This document shows positions 20,059 through 28,881 of a stretch of 64,000 bases of DNA, in pieces. The stretch spans positions 124,001-188,000 of the forward strand of contig NZ_QKVL01000008.1 in NCBI RefSeq assembly GCF_003231275.1. Reading direction: 5' to 3'. The position numbers and the translations under genes are program-made. This DNA is from Pseudomonas huaxiensis (GTDB lineage: Bacteria > Pseudomonadota > Gammaproteobacteria > Pseudomonadales > Pseudomonadaceae). The notes below the pieces were generated by a model. That model was not told where the DNA came from. It saw nothing but the letters and a program-made list of their open reading frames with translations, and searched no databases. Within the stretch, counting starts at the first letter, position 1. Each line of letters starts with the position of its first letter.

Positions 20059-20097
20059 GGGCCGGATTTCCTGTCGTTGGAGGGGCGAGTACCAGGG

Positions 20098-21216
20098 TTA
20101 CATGGGCAGCGTCTGAGACTGGATCGGCACCTGGGCGTTGACCAGATTGTTCGCCGTGGCGATGGCCTGGGTCCATTCCGTGACCGCCGCCTGGGTGAAT
20201 ATGCCTTCAGTGATGGTCGACAATTGCGCCTCCGCCGACTGCAACTGCGTAACCACACCTTGCAGTTCACCCTGGAGCGTTCCCCACTGGGTCATGAGCT
20301 TGGACAGGGCCTGGGTCGCCAGCTCGATGCTTGCCACGGCACCGTCGGAGGCCATTTGCAGTCCTTGCAAGGCGACCAGTTGGCGCTGATCGTCGTTCAA
20401 CTCCTGCTGGTCGGCGGCGATTTGATTGAACTGATCATTGATCTTGCTTTGCATGACACCCCAGGTCACGCCACCGCCGATGATCCCGGCCGCGCCAATG
20501 ACGCCTCCGACCAGCAGGCTCGCACCGCCGGTTTCCGGGGCCAGGGCTACGCCGACCACCAGCGCGAAAATGCCGATGCCAATCCCCGCCGCCGAAGCCG
20601 CAATGGCCTGATTCTCTTGAGTGATCTCGGCGTTGAGTGCCGCGATGGCGGCGTTCATCTGACCGATATCGGCCTGCAGTTGGGTTTCCGCCGACTGGAT
20701 ATTGGTTGCACCGCTGACCAGGTTGTTGTGCGCGGTCTGCATCGAGTTGCCCCAAGTCACCAGGTCGGTGTTGGTCTGGGTCATTTGAGTGATCACGGCC
20801 TGGATTGGCGGCAGCAGGGTCTGCTGGATAATCGTCTGCACCTCGATCACGTACGGGTTGGTGGCACCGGAGGCGGTCGGGTTCTGCTGAACGATCTGCA
20901 GGATCGCGTTGGTCGCCGCGGTGAAGTCGGAGCCGAAGTCGATGACCTGCAGGGGAATCGTCTTGCTCACGTCCGGGCCCAGCGTATCGATCCACTGCTG
21001 GGCGAGGGTCTGGGCGACGCCCAGCTCACCGTTGAGGGTGTCGAACCAGCTCGGCTGAGGTGTCGGGGAGACGAACACCGTGTTGTCCACGGCATGGCAG
21101 GCGAAGGTAATCAACTGCGCGGCATTGTAGGAGACCCCGGTATTGCCGATCAGGGTATCGGGGGCCGGGGCGAGGTTGTTGGGGGCGGTCGCGTCGAGCA
21201 GGGCAACATTCATCAT
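20098..21216 (-). CDS. HBL/Mak-like alpha-helical pore-forming toxin component (second)
   Basis: A 372-residue helical protein with the strongest tongue of the three: a continuous hydrophobic Gly/Ala/Val stretch of about 45 residues (IGIGIFALVVGVALAP, then GGASLLVGGVIGAAGIIGGG) near residues 215-260, flanked by long amphipathic Gln-rich helices. The N-terminus has no classical signal peptide. The place corresponds to makA, whose product is the best-studied Mak toxin. An upstream Shine-Dalgarno-like AGAGGATAT precedes the ATG. The gene is 39 bp from the third component. The function as a cytolysin is inferred from architecture and layout. Confidence 0.68.
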   Translation of the reverse strand: MMNVALLDATAPNNLAPAPDTLIGNTGVSYNAAQLITFACHAVDNTVFVSPTPQPSWFDTLNGELGVAQTLAQQWIDTLGPDVSKTIPLQVIDFGSDFTAATNAILQIVQQNPTASGATNPYVIEVQTIIQQTLLPPIQAVITQMTQTNTDLVTWGNSMQTAHNNLVSGATNIQSAETQLQADIGQMNAAIAALNAEITQENQAIAASAAGIGIGIFALVVGVALAPETGGASLLVGGVIGAAGIIGGGVTWGVMQSKINDQFNQIAADQQELNDDQRQLVALQGLQMASDGAVASIELATQALSKLMTQWGTLQGELQGVVTQLQSAEAQLSTITEGIFTQAAVTEWTQAIATANNLVNAQVPIQSQTLPM

Positions 21217-21251
21217 GAATATCCTCTGGCGGTGGGGAATTGGACGTCCAG

Positions 21252-22349
21252 TCAGTTCTGCAAAAAATTGGCAAAGGTCGGCCGGATTTCGGCCGCGGCA
21301 ATATCCACCGTTACGGGTTCGCCGACGGTGATATCAATCTTCGATAGCTGGGTGACGAAGGTATTGATCGACTCCCAGGCAGCCAGCGCCTGGGGCAGGG
21401 TCAGCAGGTCCAGGTATTGGTCAGGCTGCGCGCCGGCCTGCAAGGCGTCGATCGCATCCTGGGTTTTTGCCTGTTGGGTGACCCACAGGTCGACCAGGCC
21501 GGGCAGGGCATCACGGAGCGCCAGGTACTGGCCTTCAACGCGGTAGAGGGTCTGCAGGGTTGATTTGGTCAGGGCGACTCCCAGCGCGTCGGCCGAGAGT
21601 TGCGCCTGGATCTCGTTGATCTGGTTCATGGTCGCGATCAACTGATTGTCATCGGCGATCAAGTCGTAGAAGTTCTGACCGATGCTGATCGCCGCCATGG
21701 CCACGCCAGCGATCGGCAGCGTCGCTTCGGCACCTGCTGCTGCAGCGGCATACAGCAGTGACACCGAGGACTGGGCGATGCCCTTGCCAGAGGCGATGTC
21801 TTCGCTGGTCATCTTGCTGCTCAAGGCCTGGACCGACTCGACCAGCTCGCCCAACTGCTCGGTGAGTTGCAGCATCTGCTGCTCCTCACTGGCCAGCGCG
21901 TTCCAGCCCTGGGCAATGGACTTGTTCATGGCCGGCAACACCACGCTGAACGCCTCCATCCGCTGTTCCAGTTCGTTCTGCGACGCCCGGGTTGCCTCCA
22001 GGCTCTTGTTCACCTGAGGCAGCAGTGTTTCGCCGAGCAGCTTGATCCAGAACGCGGCGTCGTTATTGGTGGTGGGTGACAGCGTTGCGACGCCGGTAAA
22101 CATTGCGTAGTAGTTCTCGAACGCCAGGATCACCGGCGCCCAGATGGCCGCGCGGTCCAGTTGCCAGGCATCCGCCGCCGTATCGAGTTGTTGGAATTCA
22201 TCGGCAACTGCCGACAGCCAATCTGGCTCATCAGGTATCGAGGCGATGTGGATGCTTTCGCAACTCAGGGCGAAGCTGTCCACGCCGACGATGCCCGAAT
22301 AGGCGTCGGTGAGTTTGTCCAGGGTGTCGTTGACGTCAGGCGCAAGCAT
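21252..22349 (-). CDS. HBL/Mak-like alpha-helical pore-forming toxin component (first)
   Basis: A 365-residue helical protein. It has long helices (NKSLEATRASQNELEQRMEA region, LTEQLGELVESVQAL) and a central Ala-rich apolar segment (SVSLLYAAAAAGAEATLPIAG, about residues 195-225) weaker than that of the second component. Such a division of labour among binding, lytic and accessory subunits is known for tripartite toxins. It follows two small genes and corresponds in order to makB. No signal peptide is evident; Mak proteins of Vibrio leave through the flagellar apparatus, so absence of one would not be unusual. Confidence 0.62.
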   Translation of the reverse strand: MLAPDVNDTLDKLTDAYSGIVGVDSFALSCESIHIASIPDEPDWLSAVADEFQQLDTAADAWQLDRAAIWAPVILAFENYYAMFTGVATLSPTTNNDAAFWIKLLGETLLPQVNKSLEATRASQNELEQRMEAFSVVLPAMNKSIAQGWNALASEEQQMLQLTEQLGELVESVQALSSKMTSEDIASGKGIAQSSVSLLYAAAAAGAEATLPIAGVAMAAISIGQNFYDLIADDNQLIATMNQINEIQAQLSADALGVALTKSTLQTLYRVEGQYLALRDALPGLVDLWVTQQAKTQDAIDALQAGAQPDQYLDLLTLPQALAAWESINTFVTQLSKIDITVGEPVTVDIAAAEIRPTFANFLQN

Positions 22350-22370
22350 GATGGGCTCCCTTTTCGCCTG

Positions 22371-22772
22371 TCAGGCGGTGACGTTGAGGAAGGGGTCGAA
22401 CGTCATCGCGTTGCCGTCGAACGAAAGCGTGCAACTGTATTGGTACTTCGCGGTGGTGCCCTGGGACTCGATACGCGCCGACCAGACGGTTTCTCCGGTG
22501 ACCAGGGTCGACTGCTGCGGGATGCAGATCTTCTGGTCGATGGCCTGTCCGGTGAATCCGGTGATTTCGGCGTCGTCACCCGGGTTGATCGGGCTGACTG
22601 ACCAGATGATGATCTGGCCGTCCGTGCAGTTGGTCACCAACTCCTCCTGGCCCTCGCCGGATGAGCCGAAATACTTGTTGGTATCGACCAGATACACATT
22701 CGAGCCAAGGTTGCCGCTGGCCAGTGCGCCTTCGACGTCCACGACCACCAGCACATAGATTTCGTTTGCCAT
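22371..22772 (-). CDS. small beta-rich toxin-operon protein, AidA/PixA-like
   Basis: A 133-residue protein, paralogous to the gene just upstream. Shared landmarks are VVDVxGALAxG, YLVDTNKY(F/L)GS, CxDGQ..xWSVxPIxPG, GF(T/S)GQAxDQxICIP and a C-terminal SxxGxAMxFxxxLxV. The strand-rich pattern and the order of motifs resemble the AidA/PixA inclusion-body family, some members of which act in nematode or insect association. No signal peptide is present. In gene order it matches makC. Assignment to AidA/PixA is tentative; existence of the gene is well supported by the paralogue and a good ribosome site. Confidence 0.6.
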   Translation of the reverse strand: MANEIYVLVVVDVEGALASGNLGSNVYLVDTNKYFGSSGEGQEELVTNCTDGQIIIWSVSPINPGDDAEITGFTGQAIDQKICIPQQSTLVTGETVWSARIESQGTTAKYQYSCTLSFDGNAMTFDPFLNVTA

Positions 22773-22806
22773 TGAGTTAGCTTCCTGCGTGAGTGAAAAG
22801 GTTTCG

Positions 22807-23199
22807 TCAGACCACCTTCAAATAACTCGAAAAGCTCATGGCTTTGCCGCTCATGGAGAGGGTGACGGAGTAGGGATAGCTGGCGAAGGCGCCCTGGGTT
22901 TCTACCAGGCCGTTCCAGACGGTGTTGCCCAGGAAGGGGTCCTGGGTCGGGATGCAGATTCGTTGGTCGACCGCCTGGCCGGAGAACCCGGCGATGACGA
23001 TCGTGCTGCCGGGCTCGATCGGGGTGACGGACCAGGTCAGTGTCTGACCATCCTGACAAACGGTGTTGAGGGTGCTTTGCCCTTCCTGCCATGAACCCAG
23101 GTATTTATTGGTGTCTACCAGGTACACACAACCCTGCAGCGTGCCGGCGGCGAGCGCCCCCGTGACATCCACGACAATCAGAATGTTGATGTTGTTCAA
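22807..23199 (-). CDS. small beta-rich toxin-operon protein, first gene of operon
   Basis: A 130-residue protein starting with TTG at 23199 (reads NNINILIVVDVTGA). This start is chosen because GGAGAAGGA precedes it at the right distance and because it aligns with the start of its paralogue at 22772. A second in-frame TTG at 23250 would add 17 residues, but with no similarity to the paralogue. It shares about half of its residues with the paralogue, including the cysteines of (T/S)xCxDGQ and RICIP. It heads the five-gene operon, as makD does in Vibrio. Function unknown; an AidA/PixA-like fold is suggested by motif order. Confidence 0.6.
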   Translation of the reverse strand: MNNINILIVVDVTGALAAGTLQGCVYLVDTNKYLGSWQEGQSTLNTVCQDGQTLTWSVTPIEPGSTIVIAGFSGQAVDQRICIPTQDPFLGNTVWNGLVETQGAFASYPYSVTLSMSGKAMSFSSYLKVV

Positions 23200-23223
23200 A
23201 GTCCTTCTCCAGATTGAAATGCC

Positions 23224-23241
23224 CACCGGTCGAGCCCGGTG
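23224..23241. repeat. hairpin in leader of toxin-like operon
   Basis: CACCGG and CCGGTG enclose TCGAGC about 25 bp upstream of the TTG start of the first operon gene. It could be an mRNA hairpin or an operator. No T-tract follows. The surrounding 23200-23458 region (259 bp) shows no gene. Confidence 0.35.
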
Positions 23242-23458
23242 AGAATTCAATGAGCCATCTATGGCTACCGTGGGTAAGGTCTAGGCAAGGTGTGGGAGAA
23301 GGGCAAGACGGCGGAGGCGATCTCCTACGAAGGTTAGAGCCATGTTCGTCCATGTTTTTGGGCCGGTCCCGTAAGGCGCACGGACGAAAAGCCTCAGTGG
23401 GGGCGGCTGCGTGGGAGCCAGGCAAGGGCTCTCGCGCACGAAAAGAAGGGGGAATGTC

Positions 23459-24136
23459 TTACAGCAGGTTTTGCGCCACGGACCCGCTGCCAGTCTGGCG
23501 TGGTTTTACCCTGGAAACCTGGAGCAAGGTGCACTCCCAGTCGCTGCTTCCACTGCCTGGCAGCGTGCGTTCGATCGTACCCAGCAGCATGTTTTCCATC
23601 AATGCCAGGCGCTGGGCCTGGGGCAATGGCGAATGTTGCAGCCAGCCCGGCAGGCTGTTGAGCATGCAGGCGACGACATGCGCCGCAGCCTCCAGAGCCG
23701 GGCCGGTGAGGCTGGTGGACGGGGCGATCGCCAGCAGCAGGTGGCTTTCGTACTGCCGGCGCATCTGCGCGATGTGCGCCTGTTGCTCAGCGCTGAGGCA
23801 GCAGAGGTCGCGCTCGGCGAGACGGAAATGCAGCGGCCGTTCAGCATGTAGCGCCCAATGCGCGCGGATCACCACGGACAGGCGCACCGTGGTGTGCTTG
23901 CCGCGGCCAACCGGATGCAGGGTGGCAAGCAGCTCTTCATACAGTTCTTCGATCAGGTCGAACAACAGGTGCTGCTTGCTCGGGAAATGGTGGTAGAGCG
24001 AGCCGGCGGTGAGGCCCACATGGGCAGCCAGCTCGCGCATGCTGACCTGGCCGAACCCCTTGGCGGCGAACAGTTCGAGAGCCTTGTCGCGACGGTCTTC
24101 GTAATCGGCGCAGCGTTCGGCACAGGTCTTGGGCAT
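23459..24136 (-). CDS. TetR-family regulator
   Basis: A 225-residue DNA-binding protein. The N-terminal helix-turn-helix (ALELFAAKGFGQVSMRELAAHVGLTAGSLYHHF read in two parts: AKGFGQVSMRELAAHVGL and TAGSLYHHFPSKQHLL) is canonical. The C-terminal ligand domain is of the type seen in fatty-acid and acyl-CoA responsive members. It starts 6 bp after the stop of the 3-hydroxyacyl-CoA dehydrogenase gene and is likely the last gene of that operon, controlling it in answer to an acyl-CoA or similar ligand (inferred). Confidence 0.9.
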   Translation of the reverse strand: MPKTCAERCADYEDRRDKALELFAAKGFGQVSMRELAAHVGLTAGSLYHHFPSKQHLLFDLIEELYEELLATLHPVGRGKHTTVRLSVVIRAHWALHAERPLHFRLAERDLCCLSAEQQAHIAQMRRQYESHLLLAIAPSTSLTGPALEAAAHVVACMLNSLPGWLQHSPLPQAQRLALMENMLLGTIERTLPGSGSSDWECTLLQVSRVKPRQTGSGSVAQNLL

Positions 24137-24142
24137 GGTGGT

Positions 24143-25000
24143 TTACTCGTACGTGTGGAAACCGCGACCGCTCTTGCGACCCAGGTAGCCGGCCGCGACC
24201 ATCTCCTTGAGCAGCGGGGCGGGGCGGTATTTGCTGTCATTGAAGCCCTCGTGGAAGGCCTCCATGATTGCCAGCAGGGTGTCCAGGCCGATCAGGTCGG
24301 CCAGGGCCAGCGGGCCGATCGGCTGGTTGCAGCCCAGGCGCATGCCGGTGTCGATGTCGACGGCGCTGGCCAGGCCTTCCTGCAGGACGAAGATCGCTTC
24401 GTTGATCATCGGTACCAGGATGCGGTTGACCACAAAGCCCGGACGGTTGCCGGCAGTGATCGCGGTCTTGCCGACCTTGCCGGTCAGTTCCATGGCCGTG
24501 GCGTAGGTTGTGTCGCTGGTCTGCAGGCCACGGATCACTTCGACCAGCGCCATCATCGGCACCGGGTTGAAGAAGTGCACACCGATAAACCGCTCCGGTG
24601 CGCTGATGGCAGCGCCCAGTTGAGTCACCGACAGCGACGAGGTATTGGTGGCGATCACGCACTGTTCGCCAACGTTGGCCGCGACTTGCTGGAGGATGCG
24701 TTTCTTCAGTTCGAGGTTTTCGGTTGCGGCCTCGATCACCAACTGCGCATCGCTGAGCGCGGCGTAGTCGGTGCTGGTACGGATGCGGGTGACCGCAGCT
24801 TCGGCCTGAGCCGCTTCCAGGGTCTGTTTGCTGACCTGGCGATCGAGGTTCTTGCGCAGGGTCGCCACGCCGCGCTCCAGCGCGGCGTCGGAGACATCGA
24901 TCAGGGTGACCTGGTAACCGGCCACGGCGCAGACCTGCGCGATGCCGTTGCCCATGGTCCCGGCGCCGATCACGGCGATGTTTTCAAGCGTCATCTTCAT
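24143..25000 (-). CDS. 3-hydroxybutyryl-CoA dehydrogenase
   Basis: NAD(P)-dependent 3-hydroxyacyl-CoA dehydrogenase of 285 residues, interconverting 3-hydroxybutyryl-CoA and acetoacetyl-CoA. The nucleotide-binding IGAGTMGNGIAQVCA begins at residue 9; the catalytic His lies in IGVHFFNPVPMM, and GFVVNRILVPMINEA and GCNQPIGPLALADLIGLD are conserved. The ATG at 25000 is preferred because GAAGGAAA precedes it and the glycine-rich loop then is near the start. It lies 8 bp after the thiolase gene. The pair serves short-chain acyl-CoA breakdown. Confidence 0.93.
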   Translation of the reverse strand: MKMTLENIAVIGAGTMGNGIAQVCAVAGYQVTLIDVSDAALERGVATLRKNLDRQVSKQTLEAAQAEAAVTRIRTSTDYAALSDAQLVIEAATENLELKKRILQQVAANVGEQCVIATNTSSLSVTQLGAAISAPERFIGVHFFNPVPMMALVEVIRGLQTSDTTYATAMELTGKVGKTAITAGNRPGFVVNRILVPMINEAIFVLQEGLASAVDIDTGMRLGCNQPIGPLALADLIGLDTLLAIMEAFHEGFNDSKYRPAPLLKEMVAAGYLGRKSGRGFHTYE

Positions 25001-25008
25001 GGTTTCCT

Positions 25009-26193
25009 TCAAGCCCGTTCGAACAGCACGGCGATGCCTTGGCCGCCGCCGATGCACATGGTTGCCAGCGCGTAGCGGCCTTTGATCCGTTGCAATTCAT
25101 GGATCGCCTTGGTGGCGATGATCACGCCGGTAGCGCCCACCGGGTGGCCGAGAGAGATGCCGGAACCGTTGGGGTTGACCTTCTCCGGGTCGAAGCCCAG
25201 TTGCTTGGCCACGGCGCAGGCCTGGGCTGCAAAGGCTTCGTTGGATTCGATGACGTCCAGGTCGGACACCTTCAGGCCGGCTTTTTCCAGCACTTTGCGG
25301 GTCGCCGGTACCGGGCCCAGGCCCATCAGTTCCGGCTCGACACCCGCGTGAGCGTAAGCCACCAGGCGGGCCAGCGGCTTCAGGCCCTGGCGCTTGACCA
25401 TCTCACCGGTGGCCAGCACCAGCGCACCGGCGCCATCGTTCAGGCCGCTGGCGTTGCCGGCGGTGACGGTGCCGTCTTTCTTGAACGCGGTTTTCATGCC
25501 GGCCAGTTGTTCGCTGCTGACGTCGCCGCGCACGTGCTCGTCCACCTTGAACTGCACCGGGCCTTTGCGGCTGGGGATCTCGATCGGCACGATCTGGCTG
25601 TCGAAGCGGCCTTCGGCAATGGCGCGGGCGGCGCGCTGCTGGCTGGTGATCGCGACTTCATCCTGCATGGCGCGGGTGATGCCGTTCTTTTCCGCCACGT
25701 TTTCGGCGGTGATGCCCATGTGGAAGCCTTCTAACGGGTCGTGCAGGATGCCGAGCATGTAGTCGATGCTCTTCATGTCGCCCATGCGTGCGCCCCAGCG
25801 GGCCTGGGTCAGCAGGTACGGGCCGCGGCTCATGGATTCGGCACCGGCGGCGATCACGGCTTCGGCTTCGCCCAGCAGCAGGGTCTGAGCCGCCGAAACG
25901 ATGGCCTGCAGGCCGGACCCGCACAGGCGATTGACGTTGAAAGCAGGGGTTTCCTTGGGGATGCCGGCGTTCATCGCGGCGACCCGGCCCAGGTAGGCAT
26001 CGCGGGCTTCGGTAGGGATCACGTTGCCCATCACGACGTGGCCGATCTGCTCGGGGGCGACGCCGGAGCGTTCGATGGCGGCGCGGGTGACCTGGGTGGC
26101 CAGGTCTGCCAGTGGCAGGTCCTTGAGCGAACCGCCAAAGGTGCCAATGGCCGAGCGCACGGCGCTGACTACATAGATATCGTTGTTGTTCAT
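25009..26193 (-). CDS. acetyl-CoA acetyltransferase (thiolase)
   Basis: Thiolase of 394 residues. The acylated Cys is in NRLCGSGLQAI, the His in LGHPVGATG and the second Cys in MCIGGGQGIA. Start ATG at 26193 (MNNNDIYVVSAVR) agrees with the family. It heads the thiolase-dehydrogenase-TetR operon. The chain-length choice (acetoacetyl-CoA versus longer 3-ketoacyl-CoA) cannot be read from sequence; the gene neighbourhood suggests C4 units. Confidence 0.95.
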   Translation of the reverse strand: MNNNDIYVVSAVRSAIGTFGGSLKDLPLADLATQVTRAAIERSGVAPEQIGHVVMGNVIPTEARDAYLGRVAAMNAGIPKETPAFNVNRLCGSGLQAIVSAAQTLLLGEAEAVIAAGAESMSRGPYLLTQARWGARMGDMKSIDYMLGILHDPLEGFHMGITAENVAEKNGITRAMQDEVAITSQQRAARAIAEGRFDSQIVPIEIPSRKGPVQFKVDEHVRGDVSSEQLAGMKTAFKKDGTVTAGNASGLNDGAGALVLATGEMVKRQGLKPLARLVAYAHAGVEPELMGLGPVPATRKVLEKAGLKVSDLDVIESNEAFAAQACAVAKQLGFDPEKVNPNGSGISLGHPVGATGVIIATKAIHELQRIKGRYALATMCIGGGQGIAVLFERA

Positions 26194-26369
26194 GATCGAC
26201 TCCAATGGGCGAAGACGTGGCGTGGAGCCACGTGGCTCTGAGAGAATGGCGCCCGGCCACGCCCGGGGTGTGTCGAGTCTAGGCACTGAGGGCGTTCGGG
26301 CCTATGCCTGAACTGCCCAGCCAGGCTGTTACTTTTTGCCATGCCGTCGAGGTCAATGCGGAAGCTGTC

Positions 26370-27380
26370 ATGCGGGAAAACGATTCGGTCGCGATGTACT
26401 TCGTTCACATCATGCTTTACAGCCTGCGCGACCAGCCCGCGCGGGCCGCGGCGCTGTTGCACCAGGCCGGCATCGACCCGGTGCTGATCCACGAACTCAA
26501 TGCCCGCGTGCCGGCCTCGGCCTTCGCCCGGCTGTGGTTGATCCTTATCGAAGCGCTGGACGACGAGTTTTTCAGCCTCGACAGCCACGGCATGCCGCTG
26601 GGCAGCTTCGCCCTGATCTGTCGCGGGCTGATCCAGGAGCCGAACCTGGAGAAAGCGCTGCGCCAATGCCTGGGCAACTTCGGCCTGTTCCTGCGGGACA
26701 TGCGCGGCACCCTGACCCTGCGCGGACAACGCGCGGTGATCAGCCTGCACTCACGCATCGACGACCCGCAGCGGCGCGTCTATGCCGAGGAAACCTTGCT
26801 GGTGCTGGTGATCAGTCTGCTGTGCTGGCTGGGCGGGCGGCGTATTGCAATCGATCGCACTGAACTGAGTGATACGCGGGTGGCGCTGGAGGACGATGCG
26901 CTGCTGTGGGGGCCGAACCTGCAGATCGGCACCGGCCGCACCGAAGTGGAGTTCTCCGCCGATTACCTGAAGTTGCCGGTGGTGCAGGACCTTGGCGCGT
27001 TGAAGACTTTTCTGCGCAGTGCGCCGCAGGGGCTGGTGGTGCGCTACCGCAACCAGAACGGCCTGGCGGCGCGGGTCTACCGCTACCTTCGCCTGCGCCA
27101 GTATGGGGAATGGCCGACGTTGCTGGGGCTGGCCGGCCAGGTCGGGCTCAGCCCGAGCAGCTTCCGCCGGCAACTGGAGCGTGAAGGCTGCTCGTTCCAG
27201 CAGATCAAGGACGAAGTGCGTCAGGCCATGGCCTTCGAATGCCTGCGTGACAGCGATCTCAGCGTCGCCGAGATCGCCGAGCAGACCGGCTTTCAGGAGC
27301 CCAGCGCCTTTCACCGGGCGTTCAAGAAGTGGACGGGAGAGAGCCCAGGCAGCTATCGCCAGCGGCTTCGGCCGGTTTAG
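26370..27380 (+). CDS. AraC-family regulator, divergent from thiolase operon
   Basis: About 336 residues from the ATG at 26370; an in-frame ATG at 26304 would give 358. The N-terminal two thirds is the ligand-binding region found in the ArgR/OruR-like AraC group (helical, with GSFALICRGLIQEPNLEKAL). The C-terminal double helix-turn-helix is clear: GQVGLSPSSFRRQLEREG and VAEIAEQTGFQEPSAFHRAFKKWTG. The divergent arrangement with thiolase-dehydrogenase genes points to control of that operon, perhaps by a hydroxy-acid or carnitine-like compound, which is inference only. Confidence 0.9.
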   Translation: MRENDSVAMYFVHIMLYSLRDQPARAAALLHQAGIDPVLIHELNARVPASAFARLWLILIEALDDEFFSLDSHGMPLGSFALICRGLIQEPNLEKALRQCLGNFGLFLRDMRGTLTLRGQRAVISLHSRIDDPQRRVYAEETLLVLVISLLCWLGGRRIAIDRTELSDTRVALEDDALLWGPNLQIGTGRTEVEFSADYLKLPVVQDLGALKTFLRSAPQGLVVRYRNQNGLAARVYRYLRLRQYGEWPTLLGLAGQVGLSPSSFRRQLEREGCSFQQIKDEVRQAMAFECLRDSDLSVAEIAEQTGFQEPSAFHRAFKKWTGESPGSYRQRLRPV

Positions 27381-27814
27381 GCCGGAACCATCGCAAAGCC
27401 GACACCGAAGCGGTTCCAGGCATTGATGGTGGCGATCGCCAGGGTCAGGTTGACCACTTCGCTCTCACTGAAGTGCTCCAGCAATGCCTGGTACTGATGC
27501 TGTGGCGCGTGCTTTTCCGGCAGCCGGGTCAGGCTTTCGACCCACGCCAGCGCAGCTTGCTCGCGTGGCGTGAAGTACGTGGTATCGGCCCAGACGCTGA
27601 GGGTCTGCAAGCGTGCTTCGGTTTCGCCGGCCTTGCGCGCGTCATTGGCGTGCATGTTCACGCAGTAGGCGCAGCCATTGATCTGCGAGGCGCGCAGGCG
27701 GATCAGTTCCAGCAGCGAGTTCTCCAGCCCGGATTTGGCCAGGGCCTGTTCCAGGCCGATCATGGCTTTGTAGGCTTCGGGTGCGTGTTTGGCCCATTCG
27801 ATGCGGGTGGTCAT
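27377..27814 (-). CDS. AhpD-like carboxymuconolactone decarboxylase family protein
   Basis: A 145-residue protein with the redox motif CAYCVNMHA (CxxC followed by His) of the alkylhydroperoxidase AhpD core. Such proteins act as small peroxidases or thiol oxidoreductases. The start at 27814 (MTTRIEWAKHAP) fits the family and avoids overlap with the LysR gene. It overlaps the end of the convergent AraC gene by 4 bp. It follows the LysR gene on the same strand by 124 bp and may be under its control. Confidence 0.88.
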   Translation of the reverse strand: MTTRIEWAKHAPEAYKAMIGLEQALAKSGLENSLLELIRLRASQINGCAYCVNMHANDARKAGETEARLQTLSVWADTTYFTPREQAALAWVESLTRLPEKHAPQHQYQALLEHFSESEVVNLTLAIATINAWNRFGVGFAMVPA

Positions 27815-27938
27815 GGTGAAAGCTCCGTTGTGGTTCCGCGACAGGCGGGATGGAGAACACCTTAATGGGCGAGCGGCCGGTTTCAGATAGCCAATTTCTC
27901 GAATTGTCGGGAGGCCAATCGGGTCGCCGCAGCACGCC

Positions 27939-28790
27939 TCAGCCTTGACCTCGCGCCTCACCAAGGCTCTTCAGCAAATCCCGCAATGCCACGCCATCGC
28001 CATCCAGTCCGGCCCTGGCGTACAGCGCCAGTTCCAGCCCGGTCACCGGCGGAAAACCTTCGTCTTCGTTCAGTTCCCGGTGCCCCGGCAGCACACAGCG
28101 GCTGGGAATCAGGCTCACCCCCAAGCCCGCGCTCACCGCCGCGCCGAGGCTGGCCAGGCTGGTGCTGGAGTAGCTGATGCGCCATGGCCGGCGGGTGCTT
28201 TCCAGGGCGTGGATCATTTCTTGCCGATACAGCGCGCCCACCGGAAACACCACCAGCGGCAGCGGGTCGTGCGCGACCATGCCGCGGGCGCTGCACACCC
28301 AGGACAGCGGTTCCGGCCAGCGCGCATGGCAGTCGCGGTCGGCGCCCCATTGCTTGACCAGCAGCAGGTCCAGTTCGCCGTTGCGGTAGAGGTGCAGCAG
28401 CGGGTTGCTCAGGCCGCTTTCGACTTCGAGGCGCAAGTGCGGGCGTTCACCGATGAAGCCGCGCAGGGCTTCGGTCAGCAGTTCGCCGGCGAGGTCTTCC
28501 GGCGCGCCCAGGCGCAGGGCGGTTTGGGTCTGGGTGGGGTTGAGCGCCAGGCGCGCTTCTTCTTCCAGGCGCAGGATGCGCCGGGCATAGCCCAGCAGTC
28601 GTTCACCCGCCTCGGTGGGCCAGACCTGCCGCTGGCTGCGGTCGAGCAATCGACTGCCGAGGCTCTGTTCGAGGCGGATGATCTGTTGGCTGACGGTGGA
28701 TTGGGTCAGGTGCAGGCGGTCACCGGCGCGGGTGAAGTTGCCGGTTTCGACCACGGTGACGAAGGCGCGGAGCAGGAGGGGGTCAAGCAT
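27939..28790 (-). CDS. LysR-family regulator
   Basis: A 283-residue regulator. The winged helix at the N-terminus (FVTVVETGNFTRAGDRLHLT, then QSTVSQQIIRLEQSLGSRLL) is canonical; the C-terminal half is the periplasmic-binding-like effector domain. It is divergent from the ankyrin gene across about 90 bp and upstream of the AhpD-like gene on its own strand. The target and ligand are not evident. Confidence 0.93.
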   Translation of the reverse strand: MLDPLLLRAFVTVVETGNFTRAGDRLHLTQSTVSQQIIRLEQSLGSRLLDRSQRQVWPTEAGERLLGYARRILRLEEEARLALNPTQTQTALRLGAPEDLAGELLTEALRGFIGERPHLRLEVESGLSNPLLHLYRNGELDLLLVKQWGADRDCHARWPEPLSWVCSARGMVAHDPLPLVVFPVGALYRQEMIHALESTRRPWRISYSSTSLASLGAAVSAGLGVSLIPSRCVLPGHRELNEDEGFPPVTGLELALYARAGLDGDGVALRDLLKSLGEARGQG

Positions 28791-28881
28791 TCACAAATCC
28801 ACTGGTATGCATGAAATCAATTAATTTCATGCTACACCGCCCGCTCGGGATAATCGCGGCTCATTCGACAGAGGGAATGCC

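Noticed and set aside
19282..21546. Plus-strand open frame of 754 codons opposite the toxin-like genes
   Set aside because: It spans intergenic gaps and two minus-strand genes with ribosome sites; no signal or domain is seen. Antisense shadow.
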